DNA of 64,000 nt, taken from contig JNEU01000835.1 of assembly GCA_000697475.1 (NCBI GenBank), positions 186,001-250,000 on the forward strand, in the 5' to 3' direction. The notes beneath the pieces are model-generated. The model was not told the DNA's origin. It did no database searches and saw nothing but the letters and a program-made list of their open reading frames with translations. Positions 13,324 through 24,086 of this stretch are shown here, piece by piece. A program made the position numbers and the translations under genes. The number at the start of each line of letters is the position of its first letter. Position 1 is the stretch's first letter. Source of the DNA: Lichtheimia corymbifera B2541. Taxonomy: Eukaryota; Mucoromycota; Mucoromycetes; Mucorales; Lichtheimiaceae.

Positions 13324-13778
13324 ATGGAAGCTGCTGCATCCAGCTCGACAAGCACTGAACGATTACTCGAACCCGAGCAGAATAAAAGGATAGCATTACC
13401 CATACGTATCGAACCCAAGGTCTTTTTCGCCAACGAACGCACCTTTTTATCATGGCTTAATTTTACGGTTGTCTTGGGTGGTCTCGCTATTGGCTTGCTC
13501 AACTTTGGTGATCGTGTCAGTCGTATGGCAGCTGCTCTGTTTACGATGGTTGCTATGGGTGTCATGCTTTATTCCCTTTACACCTTTCTTTGGCGTGCCA
13601 ACAAAATCAGGAAACGCGAAGCAGCACCCTATGATGATCGAGTAGGGCCAACTGTACTCTGTATTGTGCTCATCTTGGCTGTATCATTCAACTTTTATTG
13701 TAAGTATATCACATCTCCATTCAACGTACATGGAATTAACACAGCATATCATTAGTACGACTAGGGACTGACGTATAA
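13324..13778 (+). CDS. VTC1: Vacuolar transporter chaperone 1 (VTC1, DUF202)
   Basis: Two exons (13324-13699 and 13756-13778) encode 132 aa. After a short polar N-terminus comes the family signature [17 protein letters not shown], then three hydrophobic segments (about residues 40-58, 64-86 and 106-128) separated by basic or polar loops, ending YLRLGTDV. This is the small membrane subunit of the vacuolar polyphosphate polymerase, which carries no catalytic domain itself but forms part of the membrane channel that receives the growing chain. The same signature recurs at the C-terminus of the two large VTC subunits at 45.3 and 48.2 kb. The second exon adds only the last eight residues. Confidence 0.94.
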
Positions 13779-14097
13779 AGAACTCATTCAATTGGCTTTG
13801 TCACACCTGCAAATTACGCATATCTATTGGAAGATAAAATCGCCTATCATGCATATTGGAGAAAGTAAACAATTGTATATATAAAATGATGCAATATGGA
13901 AGAGTGAGGAAGCATGAATGAGAAGGAAGGGATTCGAGAGATAGAGAGAGAGAGGAAGAGAGAGAAAAGACTATACACAAACGGATGAAGGTAGCTAGCT
14001 GCTGTTGGTCTAAAACTGCTGGGGGTGGTTGGGTGGTTGTCGTTATATTTTTTCCCCGAAGTTCATTGACGGCGTAAAGAAGTATAATTGACTGTGA
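13779..14097. other. Short convergent intergenic stretch with GA-rich tract
   Basis: This holds the tails of VTC1 (plus) and NC2-alpha (minus). A purine tract (GAGAGATAGAGAGAGAGAGG-like) lies around 13935-13968. No gene is seen. Confidence 0.4.
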
Positions 14098-14686
14098 TCA
14101 TGTTTCTTCTTGACCGGGCTGTGTGGTGTCAACAGCTTGTTGTTGTTGTTGTTGCTTTGCAGATTTGGCAGTGCGCCTCCGTGTGGGTTTAGGATCCTCT
14201 TCCATAGCTTCTGTTGGATCGGGAATACTGGCAACCATGTCCTTCAAGAAATCGAATTGTTCAACTGTCTCAATCGTCTTTTTCCTATAATCCTGCATAA
14301 GTAGGCTATAAAAAGGAGACGTGTGTGTGTGTGGATGGTGTGATACATTACAAATGAGCTGCGGATAAGCGTTTAGCATTGCGTTGTCTGGTCTCCTGGC
14401 AAGCTTGGTCGATCAAAGACTGCATAAACAACTCCAGTGCTTTGGCTACACAATACCAGAAAGAATACAAGGTCAATGAGGGGGCGAGTGGATTGAGAGA
14501 CGACGCTCCATGCCATGACTTACAAATCAATACAGGTGTTGCCTGGGCCACCTTGCCGACATCTTCATCGAGCTGCATGATCTTTTTGATGCGAGCCTAG
14601 AACACCATGGAACGTGTCAACCACTTTGAAAAAGTAAAGGCGATATTACTTACCACGGGGAATTTGGTTTTGTATTTCTTTTTCAT
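14098..14686 (-). CDS. BUR6: Negative cofactor 2 alpha subunit (NC2-alpha/DRAP1, histone-fold)
   Basis: Four minus-strand exons (14654-14686, 14524-14596, 14352-14445, 14098-14284) encode 128 aa. The protein opens [19 protein letters not shown], continues with the histone-fold segment [22 protein letters not shown] and [11 protein letters not shown], and reaches [15 protein letters not shown], all hallmarks of DRAP1/Bur6. A basic and Gln-rich tail follows. NC2-alpha pairs with NC2-beta to bind TBP on promoter DNA and regulate pre-initiation complex assembly in the nucleus. The acceptor for the last exon was set at 14285, since the nearest alternative AG breaks the reading frame of the conserved QFDFLKD block. 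The beta partner is not in this window. Confidence 0.93.
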
Positions 14687-15076
14687 GTCCAATGGAGAGT
14701 TGAGAGAGAGGTAGAGGAGGAGGGAAAGGGAGGAAAGGAATAACAGGCCAAAGAGAGAGCGGCTTTTTGACTTTTGCCATGCGACTTCGAAAGTCACGAC
14801 GCTTGTGGTGGAAGATTGATTTGTACTACAATTGTGTAATATATTGTTCTTTGTTGCTTGATACAAAAAGAGATGGATGACAAATGTAAATAAGGAAAAG
14901 CGTGACAGTGGTTGTGGTGGATGAATGTGTAAGAGAGAGAGAGAGAGAGAGATGGATGAAGATCGTGTATAGATAATACTGTGCTTGTTGTTGTTGTTGT
15001 TCTACCGGTGGTGGTGCTGCTAACTACTAACAATGAAGAATGGTGGGGGGAGGGGGACAAATAATATATGGTTGTG
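14687..15076. other. Intergenic with purine-rich tracts (CT-rich on the coding strand)
   Basis: This is the 5' leader of NC2-alpha and the 3' end of the upstream coiled-coil gene. It holds a polypurine block at 14697-14760 and a (GA)n run at about 14932-14951; on the transcribed minus strand these read as CT-rich leader sequence. No gene was identified. Confidence 0.45.
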
Positions 15077-17260
15077 TTAACGAGCCTGATGTTGTTGCCT
15101 CAATCCTTTAGGTGTAGACGCAGGGGATGGTGGCCGATAACCCGGTTCAGTAGATGATATACGAGAGCTACTACTGGGACCTCCTCCACCTCCTCCTCCA
15201 AGTGCACCTGTTGCTTTTGCTTCGTGTGCATGCGCCAAAGGTGGTGTAGCGTGGGGAGAGACATGAACAGGGTGTGATGTACTACTTACATTGGCAGAAG
15301 AAGAAGTTGGTGATGATGCTGATGATGATGTTGGTTGATCAAGAAGTGCAGCAATCGTAGGTGAATGCCTTGCATCAGGTTGTCCCATCCGCGGTGAATC
15401 AATTCTAGCTTTTTTGGATGATGGCTCTCTGGATCCCGAATCTTTACTTTCCGTTTCTTCCATAATCACTAGTACACAACACTATCAGTATCACGCTATA
15501 TAATCCACCCCTCAATCTTTATACCTTCATTATCCTTTCGTGCAGGGAATTTCAATGTCGGCATCGATAAAAGTGCATTGGCTGAATCAATGGATCGCTT
15601 GGACCGTCTTGCCTCTCTGGTAGCTTCATGTTCTTCTTTGCTGAAATCAGGATCATTCAACATTCTATCCGCAACAATCCCAAGACTTTCAAGAGCTGAC
15701 ATATGTTGTTGGGTGTTTGGTGACGCAGCATGAGTTGTTTGTGATTGTGTTTGCTGTGGGGACTGTGCTGGTGGTGGTAAAGGTGATTGAGATTGTTTAG
15801 GAGGTGGTGGACGAATTTCATGTCTCATCTTTGGTGAATACTGTTGCTGGAACAAATAAGGTGGGCCTCGTCGTGGTGATGATGTGAATGAAGCTAGCTG
15901 CTGATGCTGTAATTTGGGTGATGATACTTCATGGTGTGGATAATACGATGGGTGTGAATTGGATGACTTTGACACCTGATATAGGTACTCGAGCTCGGCA
16001 TCACGTGTATTCAATCGTAATTCAGCCAAATGCAACTTGCGTTTCAAAATCTTGCGTTCTTCTAATAACGTGTCTCGATCCAATTTCTCGTCCTAATGAT
16101 TTCGGTCATTCATTTGGACAAAGAGATTCGCCTATTTTCATTGTCATACCTCTGTTGGAAGTTTCATTGTTTCAATATTGTGCAATGTGGATGTCAATCG
16201 CTTGAGCTTTCTTGATAGAGCCTCCATATCCTTATGCAATGTCTTTGTATCCATCAGGTATCGTAGTTTTTGCTCGTTTTCCTAAAAGATGTCCACAATA
16301 AGAAGATGGTACACGGCGGGAATGAAGCATAGCATGGTGGACTTACCGACATCATGTAAATACTACGCATGGTTTCAATTGCCTTATTCGCGTCGGGAGG
16401 ATACATCTGGGATTCCTGGATTTGTTCAGCTTGAGAGCGTACAATATTCTCCAAATAGCGCTGTCTCTCAAATGAATCATGCAGCTGCATAGGCGGAGCA
16501 ATTAGCGTAGTTGAACACAATAAAAGGAAAGGTCACTCCTTGTTATTACCTGTTGCTTTAGCTCATCGACTGATACCTCGGTAGGCACGCCTGTGGGTGT
16601 CACATAGTCCATCTAGTGTGAGTGAAACAATATTATTATTATTGTTATTATCCGAATTTACAACCCCAACCCAGAAAATACGCCACATTGCACTTACAGG
16701 ATATTGCGTTGTCCTTGACACTGGTAACATGTATCCTTGGTGACCCAACCCAGGTTCCTGCGGTGCCAATTGTGTTGGATGTGGGTGCATAAAACCGCGT
16801 GGCGATGATGCTGATGATGAAGCATGGTGATGATGGTGTATTGGAGCAGGTGACCCCGGAAGACTGCGGTTGCCACTTGTAGTCATATTATTCTTGGTTG
16901 CCGTAGTATTAGTGTCGTTGTTGTTGTTATCAAGCAGTACAAGATCAATCTTCCATTTAGCATTGTCTCCCCAGCGTTGAATCTAATAATGATAAATGAG
17001 TGGGTTTTGTGTGTCTCGGGAAGATGTTTGCGAGTGATAGGCGAAAAAAGATACCCTCCCTAACCCATAGGATGACATACTTGTTGCCGTACAGCATTGA
17101 ATATATGAGTCAATTTATCTTGTGGTGCCAGCGTGGGTGATTCAGTGGGAGGTCGAAAGCTGTTCGTCTCTGAAGCTGATAGTGGTGGAGTACCAAGCGG
17201 TGAACGCGTTCGAACGGTTGCAGTGGCATCCCGTAGTCGATTGGATGCTGGGCTGAACAT
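15077..17260 (-). CDS. Coiled-coil, low-complexity protein of unknown function
   Basis: Seven minus-strand exons (17081-17260, 16698-16982, 16550-16612, 16347-16484, 16150-16281, 15525-16092, 15077-15468) join in frame to 585 aa. An N-terminal Ser/Pro/Thr-rich part is followed by IQRWGDNAKWKIDLVLL, a His- and Ser-rich linker, and then two likely coiled coils: FERQRYLENIVRSQAEQIQ (about 180-200) and EERKILKRKLHLAELRLNTRDAELEYL (about 273-300). The remainder is Ser/Pro/Gln-rich and disordered, with an SKKARID motif that may be a nuclear signal. I do not recognise the family. The start at 17260 is uncertain, because the frame stays open upstream to 17440 through sequence that looks like leader rather than protein. 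Confidence 0.7.
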
Positions 17261-18330
17261 GACAGCAAGAATGAGGATTAACGTACAAGTCGAAAAGCAA
17301 TGTTGAGTTCCAAATCGATAGAGATGGGAATGGACAAAAAAAAAGTGGAGAAAGGAAAGAGAAGGAAAAAAGAGTGTCGCTGGTAGCTGCCCCGAACGCG
17401 TTCTCCAATGACTGAAGCTCTCACGCATGAAATGGGACATTATCGTATCTAAAACTGAAACCTTGACGTCATGTTACTACGGTTAAATAGCCATTTGGAA
17501 TAATCCATCCTTTATTGAAAGAAAAGCATCATCCATGTGTGTTGTCTCACATAATTAAATGTGTGTGCTTCGCTTGTACCAACATGCCACAGGCTGAGAT
17601 AGGTGTCATTTTCTTCTGGATGCAAAGGTAAGGAGCGTAATGTGCGTGGTATGCCGAAGATATCATCCAATCATAAGCAAGTCTTATGCGAGTAGGCTTG
17701 GCATAAACTATGCTTGCATTAGGTCATACATGGGCCCATTTACATATCACAGTGATAGATGAGCATGCTCTGATAACATCAAAAGAAAGAGAGAGAGAGA
17801 CATACAACACGCACAATGAAGAAAACAAAGCTTGCCTACATCGTTTCGTCAAGTGCGGACATTGGATCCGCGGCATATGCGGAAAGGCTATAATTGGTGA
17901 TGAAGGCGGAGACCCAAAAGTAGGATGAACATGACACCACAAACAGATGACCTACCTGGTTGCTCCCCGAGTAATCCCAGCTTGCTATTATTGCCATATC
18001 CACTCGTCTGTGCACTTTTGGTCTTGTGATAATCAACCCAACTTTTGACTTTCATATCCCTCACTCTCTCCTCATAACCTGTTGTACACGCGGTTAACAA
18101 AGGTCTATGCAAGAATAGATCTACACTATGCATAACACTTGGCTGGTGCATCAAACGTTTACATCAACAACGGTCCAACAGGTATGACAAGAGAACCAAC
18201 CCCGGCTACGCGTGCATGTATACACGTATTCTCCTTCTCTCTCTCATGTTACTACAGCGCTTTGCGTTTGAAAATGCAATTTTGAAATCTGCAATACGGA
18301 CTCAGGTAGTTTAGTAGAATCTTGAGCAAT

Positions 18331-18458
18331 AGGTGTACGCCATATTTTTGAATCGGGCGAACGGCATCCCTTCATCACTTTACATTTGATCCCGATATCA
18401 TCCCTTCAGATGCCCAATCACATCCTTTACGTTAAAGCGCTCAGGCATGGTTAGGATT
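18331..18458 (+). repeat. Inverted duplicate, arm A
   Basis: This arm matches the reverse complement of 18957-19066 over blocks including TGCCCAATCNCATCCTTTAC and GGTGTACGNCAT. The two copies differ by scattered substitutions and by about 26 extra bases in this arm. In the minus-strand frame it encodes RFNVKDVIGHLKG. Confidence 0.75.
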
Positions 18459-18956
18459 ACACAGTCGTTGCAAAGAAGCCTAATGGCAACTTTGCTACGT
18501 GGTTCTTCGCATCTTGATATAGAAATGAATAAACTTTTCTTAGTCTTTGTGACGAGATGCACAGCATACAACACGAGAGACATACATGTAGCAATCCTTG
18601 TGTATTGCTCTTATGTTGTATGTCGTGCCTTGCTTCATAGAGGCTAAGACAAATGTATATACGTATGCAGGCAGATGGTTAAGTACATAGCAAGAGTTGC
18701 CAAAGGCTTCGGTCCCTTTGCTGCCTGTCATAATATCCAACATCTTCAAAACAACGGCATTACGCATATTCTTTGCTTCTTTGACAGTAACGGGCTTCGT
18801 ATCTTCAAGACGGACACTCTAGCCGAGCTTTTCAACTTCAAGCCCAGAGTTCACCACCTTGACACATGCCGAACTATACGATCCCACCACATCATGTCAA
18901 ATCGCTCAAGCGTTGCGTCAGTTGCATCATCTTGCTGATGATTATCCACCTCCTAG

Positions 18957-19066
18957 TGTGTAATTCTAACCATGCCCCTGGGCGCTTTAATGTAAAGGAT
19001 GCGATTGGGCATCTGAGGGATATGGGGATCAAGTGCCCCCGATTCAAAAAGATGTCGTACACCTGG
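18957..19066 (-). repeat. Inverted duplicate, arm B
   Basis: This is the inverted partner of 18331-18458. On the plus strand it encodes RFNVKDAIGHLRD and ends in a stop at about 19069. Protein-level similarity between the arms in matching frames shows that a coding fragment was duplicated in inverted orientation. Confidence 0.75.
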
Positions 19067-19743
19067 TAATGCTCTAAAAGCAAGGCTGTTGTCGCTAACG
19101 CAATCACACCTCTTTCGCCTACTGCATCTGTGTCGTTAGTAAGTATCAAAAAAAGCCGCTGTAGGTGTAGCATAGATTGAGGATACTGAAGTATATAGCG
19201 TCGTGCTTCATCATGCGCTCAGTATTGGATTATTCTTTTATATCCTCTTTCATTTATTCGTAGACTGATTTGCATTGTCTGAGTAGTAATTCACCATTGA
19301 AAGTAGGGTCTGTGTTGACGCATATGCCTTGCTCATCAACTCAATGACTGCTTGCAATGTACTCCATTATGTCATAGTCCCTGCAAACAATGTGTGGAGA
19401 AATAGCAAGGAAATAATAACAACAACTTTGGTCAAAACATAGTAAAAGCGTGAAAAGGATGAAGGCAGTGCGGGCGATCGATCGTGTTGAGAGCATAAGA
19501 AGGATGCTAAGTCACCAGGCGATAATCAAACCAACACATACTTTATAGTGTATGGTGTCCAACATGAACGGAATTTATATATGAAGGTGTAGACAAGAAA
19601 TAGTGAATATATTTGATGGGGCTTGTTGTGCGATGAACCTAGAATATATGTGTCAATGTTACTTGTGGTTCCATCTTGTGGAATAGGCGTGGTCGCTATG
19701 ATACCTCGGCTTATTATTTTGTACTATGGTGCTTAATGCTTAA

Positions 19744-20085
19744 ATGACGGCGTCCTCTTCATCCACAGAAAACACTACGAGACGAACACTTGCTGGGACG
19801 ACACCATCAAGGTCATCAAGTAATGGCAATAAAAGAAAAGTAAAAAGCTCTCACCCACAGAAAACACTACGAGACGAACACTTGCTGGGACGACACCATC
19901 AAGGTCATCAAGTAATGGCAATAAAAGAAAAGAAAAAAAACACCCACGAAGTCATTGCTGTTTGCCTACCGTTTTGTTCTAAGCCAGATGACGTATGCTG
20001 TGAAGTGACTGAGTTACAAGCGGACAATGCAATCAGCTTGGTGTTGAATCTCTTCACCAGCTACACGGTAGGTGGAAAGGATGTT
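19744..20085 (+). pseudogene. Hypothetical open frame carrying an internal duplication, interrupted by a foldback element
   Basis: A plus-strand frame starts at 19744. It contains a 92-bp-period direct repeat, read in two different frames because 92 is not a multiple of three, and then reads EVIAVCLPFCSKPDD and DNAISLVLNLFTSYTVGGKDV before running into the foldback element at 20086. If the element is removed the frame stops soon after (about 20,549). No family is recognised. The frameshifting duplication and the insertion suggest a non-functional remnant. Confidence 0.35.
19763..19932 (+). repeat. Direct repeat, two copies of about 78 bp, period 92 bp
   Basis: Copy 1 spans 19763-19840 and copy 2 spans 19855-19932; both begin CCACAGAAAACACTACGAGA and end in ATAAAAGAAAAG. 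They look identical, separated by 14 bp, which implies a recent tandem duplication. Confidence 0.92.
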
Positions 20086-20529
20086 GGGAATTGTTACGGA
20101 CACCCCAAACACCTACCATATTAAGCCTACGGGACACCCCAAGTTACATAGCCTATATTAAACAATGATCAAAGTTCATTATCCTCATTCATCATGCACC
20201 TCACTTTATGGAGCCGACCAGGCGCTAATAACTGGTCAAGTCAAACCCTTTACTAGATCCAGTGATATTAGTAACTTGTCGTGTGCAAGACAACAGCCCT
20301 TATATTATCACTTGATCTAGTAAATGGGTTGACTTGGCAGCTATAATTACCATTGGACCTAGTAAATGGTTTGACTTGACTAGTGATTAGCGCCTAGTCG
20401 GCTCCATAAAGTGAGGTGCATGATGAATGAGGATAATGAACTTTGATCATTGTTTAATATAGGCTATGTAACTTGGGGTGTCCCGTAGGTTTAATATGAT
20501 AGGTGTTTGGGGTGTCCGTAACAATTCCC
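20086..20529. mobile_element. Foldback/MITE-like DNA transposon with 9-bp target site duplication
   Basis: The 444-bp element begins GGGAATTGTTACGGACACCC and ends with the inverted copy. The terminal inverted repeats run about 165-175 bp with only a few mismatches. Inside, a shorter motif (CTTTACTAGATCCAGTGAT-like) is repeated once more in inverted form, making a nested hairpin. The flanks are identical 9-mers, AAGGATGTT at 20077-20085 and 20530-20538. A 9-bp duplication and long terminal repeats are typical of Mutator-like (MULE) elements, so this is probably a non-autonomous MULE-type MITE. It carries no transposase frame. Confidence 0.88.
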
Positions 20530-20538
20530 AAGGATGTT

Positions 20539-21228
20539 CGCCATTCCTCGTAAACTGGCTGCCCACCACGTGTCGGTGTGTTGTATGGGCGTAGGACGAA
20601 ACGCATACCGGTAGCAGTGTTCAGGATGCACTAATAAAATGACCGCTATCCAAAGATACCATCAAGTGGGCTCTTGTTGGGTAATGCGAAAGGATGCTGG
20701 AGGAAATTATGAGGGGCAGTTAGGCATACCAGGACTCAAAGATAAGTATTATCACCCACCCGCACACTTTCTTTTTAGAACATGTATACTGACTTATCAC
20801 ACTTTAATCTTTTCTATGCGATGGGTCAAGGCTGCCAGTTGTGGCCTTGTCTCATTGCTATGTGGTAGCCGTGTCTTTTCCTTTTTTCCTTTTTTCTGTT
20901 TCCTGGGTTACTTCATATACTCAACACTTGATCCGATCCCATTAGACTCGAGAGGCAAGCCTGTACCGTTGCCTTCCAAAGATGTCGCTTGATCATCCCA
21001 TATCTCGTGACATGCAAAGGAACATGCAAGATTTCATTCTATTTCTAATAGATCATCCTTCCACTGGTGCCTTCGACAACCGTCGCAATAAATTTTATTC
21101 TGTACATATTTCTAGCTTATTATAATATGTTCATAGTCCCTTCTTGCTTGTTGACCACAACTTTGTTGAAACAAACGTGGTTCCTTTATTGGTCTTATAA
21201 AATCGTATGCATCCTCCTTTGATCCATG
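20539..21228. other. Sequence without recognised gene
   Basis: A plus-strand frame (20639-20992) ends in a hydrophobic stretch and PLDSRGKPVPLPSKDVA but has no recognised domain or clear splice partner. It may be the 3' end of a decayed membrane protein gene. The rest is AT-rich. I see no repeat matching the neighbouring elements. Confidence 0.3.
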
Positions 21229-23700
21229 TTATTCTCCAACAGCAACGTCCAATGAATACAACAAGGCAGCAGTGTTGATGACATAATAACCTTCAAAGCA
21301 ATCCATCATTAGGTTGTTTTAAGTACGAGCCACGTAAATGCATACATACCTCATCCAGAATGATACTGCGCCACTTGACCTTCCTCAGGATCGCAACCAT
21401 GCCCTTGACTCCAATTTGGTCTTCCTGCCATTCTTTGATCACCAATATCTTGATACTGTCATTACATATCTTCCATTGTAAGTGCACATGCATGTGACAC
21501 ATCCCATGACCAATACTCTTACCTTGTAGTAATTCTCAACAGCGTCCTTCCTTCAAATAAAACCGTATCTCCATGCCATCCATATTGTGTTGCTGGTCTA
21601 TCATAAAGCTCGTTAATAGATAGTACTTGTATTGTAGATCCAATGTTATACATACCAATGAATTTCCAAAGGAACGGAACGGTACTTGACGACAAATGGG
21701 CTGCGCGATGGATAAACCTTGATAACACCAAGAACACACGTAACATTGTTGCTTGTTGCTATGCGACACCCATAAGAGACATGCGCTGCCGAATGCTTTT
21801 GAAAGCAATTGGCCAATAACGAGAACCACCAGAGAATCGAGTAACTGTCGCTGCCAATAAAGATCTGGATTCTGCTGCTTATTGCTGCGTCTTGCTTGTT
21901 GCTGATATGATCCACCGATAACACACATGTGTAGCATGATACGACTTAAAGGATTGGCGACAACCTTGGAGAGATGCATAGATGACCTTGGTAACACGAA
22001 AGATGCCGACGTTGGCTCTCATTGCTCGTTCATGACATGATCCATCCATAAGAGATGTTAATGGCAGACGTGCATCAAAGGAATTGCTGATAACCAGAGC
22101 CACCAGGAGATGGAAGGCTTACTGACACCAAAGATATACAAGTTGTTCCTTGCTGCTGACGTGATAAACCGATAAGAGACCTTCATTTCAGGATGCCCAC
22201 CGAATTGCCGATAACGAGAAGAACCAGATGATGGGACAAAACTTGAGATGACACCAACGATATGGATGCTGTTGCTTGTTGCTAACAATCCACTCCCAAG
22301 AGACGTGCGTACATTGGCTGACACACTCCAAAGAAATCGCCCGTTGCTGGTAACCAACCACCCGAGACGCAATAAAGATTGACATCACCAAAAGATGTAA
22401 CGCTTTTCCTTATGGCTGACATACATCACCTATAAAAGATGCACAGTAAACGCAGTTTTCCAAACCCATCCAATAATACTTAGCAATCATAGCTGTGATC
22501 TTGTAAACTCCAAGACACCAAAAGACAAGTAGCTCTCTGCAGTGGTCCCTCTAAAGAATAGCAGCCGTTTCAGCAAAGTTTTCCACAAAGTACCAGGATC
22601 ACACATACCTGAATCACGCAATCATCACCCGAAGACTTGGAACCAAATAGTCCATCAGGATGTAAAGTGATAATAAACGCCCACAGCCAAGAAACGTCAC
22701 AGTACCGGCACTCTCCTGAATCCGGCGATGTTGTGCATCAATAGAGATACCCATCTTCTCTCTAAAGGCAAGCAGATCAATAGCCGTAAAACGATGGAGG
22801 CCGTGCGCACAGCGGATGCATTTTTAAATCCCTCAGGTCGCAACATGAGTCGCACTGTCCACGGGCACAACATGTCCTTCTCCCCTGGAAAGTGCAGTAC
22901 AGTGACATCCTTGACGTGCAGCCTTGATAATAACAGTATCGCCGAAAGAGGCTCTGCCACTGTATGGCGTTTGGTAAGTTCACTTGAATCTAACCAATCC
23001 CAGAATGATGCACTGTACCTCTAGGTATTGCCAATACCATTATTTCTGCAAGTAGCCTGGTATTCATCCGATCCAGTATGTGTTGCTGCTGTTTCCCTGT
23101 AAGGCACGTTAATCAGCCAATCTTGATTTGTAGATCCAACACCATGCATACCATTGAGCCAGCCATGGAGCGTTCTTGCTTTGAGATCCATATCTTGTTG
23201 TTGCTGCCACAGGTACCATCATCCAACGTATTCAAGCTACCATGAGCACACTGTGAGGTAACAAAGAAACCCAATCTAAACGCGTCTTCTTGTCAACATA
23301 CCCGAAAGAGGCAATGTAAAGACTTCTTGGTGTGGACAGCTTAGGAATGAACACACGCGACACCCATTAGATCTTGTATAAACGAGAGAACAGTAGTCTA
23401 CACGTGAACATTAGTACCACAATGTCCAACTTGAATAGTAAAAGAGTTGCAGCGATTGAACGTACTTGTTGTGTTGGAATGTAAGCTTGAGTCATCGTAG
23501 ATCGCGCGCGTCCTTGTTGTTGAATGTCTGCAGCAGAAAAGAGTCGTCATTGGCCACCTGTTCACTCAGTTGAGGCTGCACAATGAAAGGAACGGCAGTC
23601 GTTAATGCGTTGTAGCTTGGGAATGGAGACACCTCTTACCTTGCATTGTGAAGTGGGAGTGAAGAAGAGGCTCTTTGCCGTTCCGCTCAGTGTTCCCAAT
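21229..23700 (-). pseudogene. Possible multi-exon gene or gene remnant with internal duplication (minus strand)
   Basis: Coding-like pieces with fitting GT-AG signals occur on the minus strand. One is CAHGSLNTLDDGTCGSNNKI (about 23150-23250). Another is QQHILDRMNTRLLAEIMVL followed by AEPLSAILLLSRLHVKD (about 22870-23035). The 3' pieces are QYGWHGDTVLFEGRTLL (about 21540-21590), SIKILVIKEWQEDQIGVKG with ILRKVKWRSIILDE (about 21360-21455), and a terminal YYVINTAALLYSLDVAVGE ending at 21229. The SIILDE block faintly recalls an SF2 helicase DEAH segment, but nothing else supports that. The stretch between the 5' and 3' pieces is a degenerate tandem repeat. I cannot assemble a convincing single protein and do not assign a function. 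Confidence 0.3.
21660..22445. repeat. Degenerate tandem repeat, about six units of about 124-144 bp
   Basis: Each unit carries the anchor TTGCTTGTTGCTG-N(8-12)-TCCACC-GATAAGAGAC with variation. The anchor ends fall near 21780, 21924, 22056, 22180, 22304 and 22441. Between anchors the units share GAATTGCCGATAACGAGAA-like and GACACCAANGATAT-like blocks. Unit spacing varies and copies diverge strongly, so this is an old array rather than a fresh satellite. Confidence 0.7.
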
Positions 23701-24085
23701 TTGTGCACAACACCCCACCCCGCTTGCTATAGTTACTGTTGTGAATATGCACCTCAACGATAGCCTATCCACTTGGGTCAATAATAACAACCACTGAACA
23801 CATTCCTTGTAATTAAGTTATGCATACATTATTTTCCTGTGGCGGGATTGGCGTCTATCTAGTCCGTGCACATCAATGCCGATCGACAGCTCCTGGATGT
23901 GTGCAACCAATCCATGATTGACTCGCCTACCGAACATACAAAATATCCCTGTATAAATTCATTGTCATTTTCTTTGTCATTGTCATAGTAATAGATATTT
24001 CATAAGTGTGTGCTGTTTACACACTTCCTAGGTAATCGTCATCCATTTATGCAGCAACGTGTCAATCACGCGTATGTGTAACCAC
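23701..24085. other. No gene recognised
   Basis: This is AT-rich sequence between the degraded minus-strand gene and the long hairpin. No domain-bearing frame and no repeat are seen. Confidence 0.35.
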
Positions 24086-24086
24086 C

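Larger units (their letters stand above)
17441..19200 (-). pseudogene. Fragments of a degraded multi-exon gene (minus strand)
   Basis: Several short coding-like stretches occur in order on the minus strand: LILTNDTDAVGERGVIALATT (about 19070-19150), KNMRNAVVLKMLDIMTGSKG (about 18700-18765), RSKVAIRLLCND with RFNVKDVIGHL (about 18405-18490), and VRDMKVKSWVDYHKTKSA (about 17990-18060). The first looks vaguely armadillo/HEAT-like. They are separated by stop codons and frame changes that splice signals do not fully repair, and one segment has an inverted second copy. I interpret this as a decayed gene or gene family member; an intact gene with unusual introns is possible. No product is assigned. 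Confidence 0.35.
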
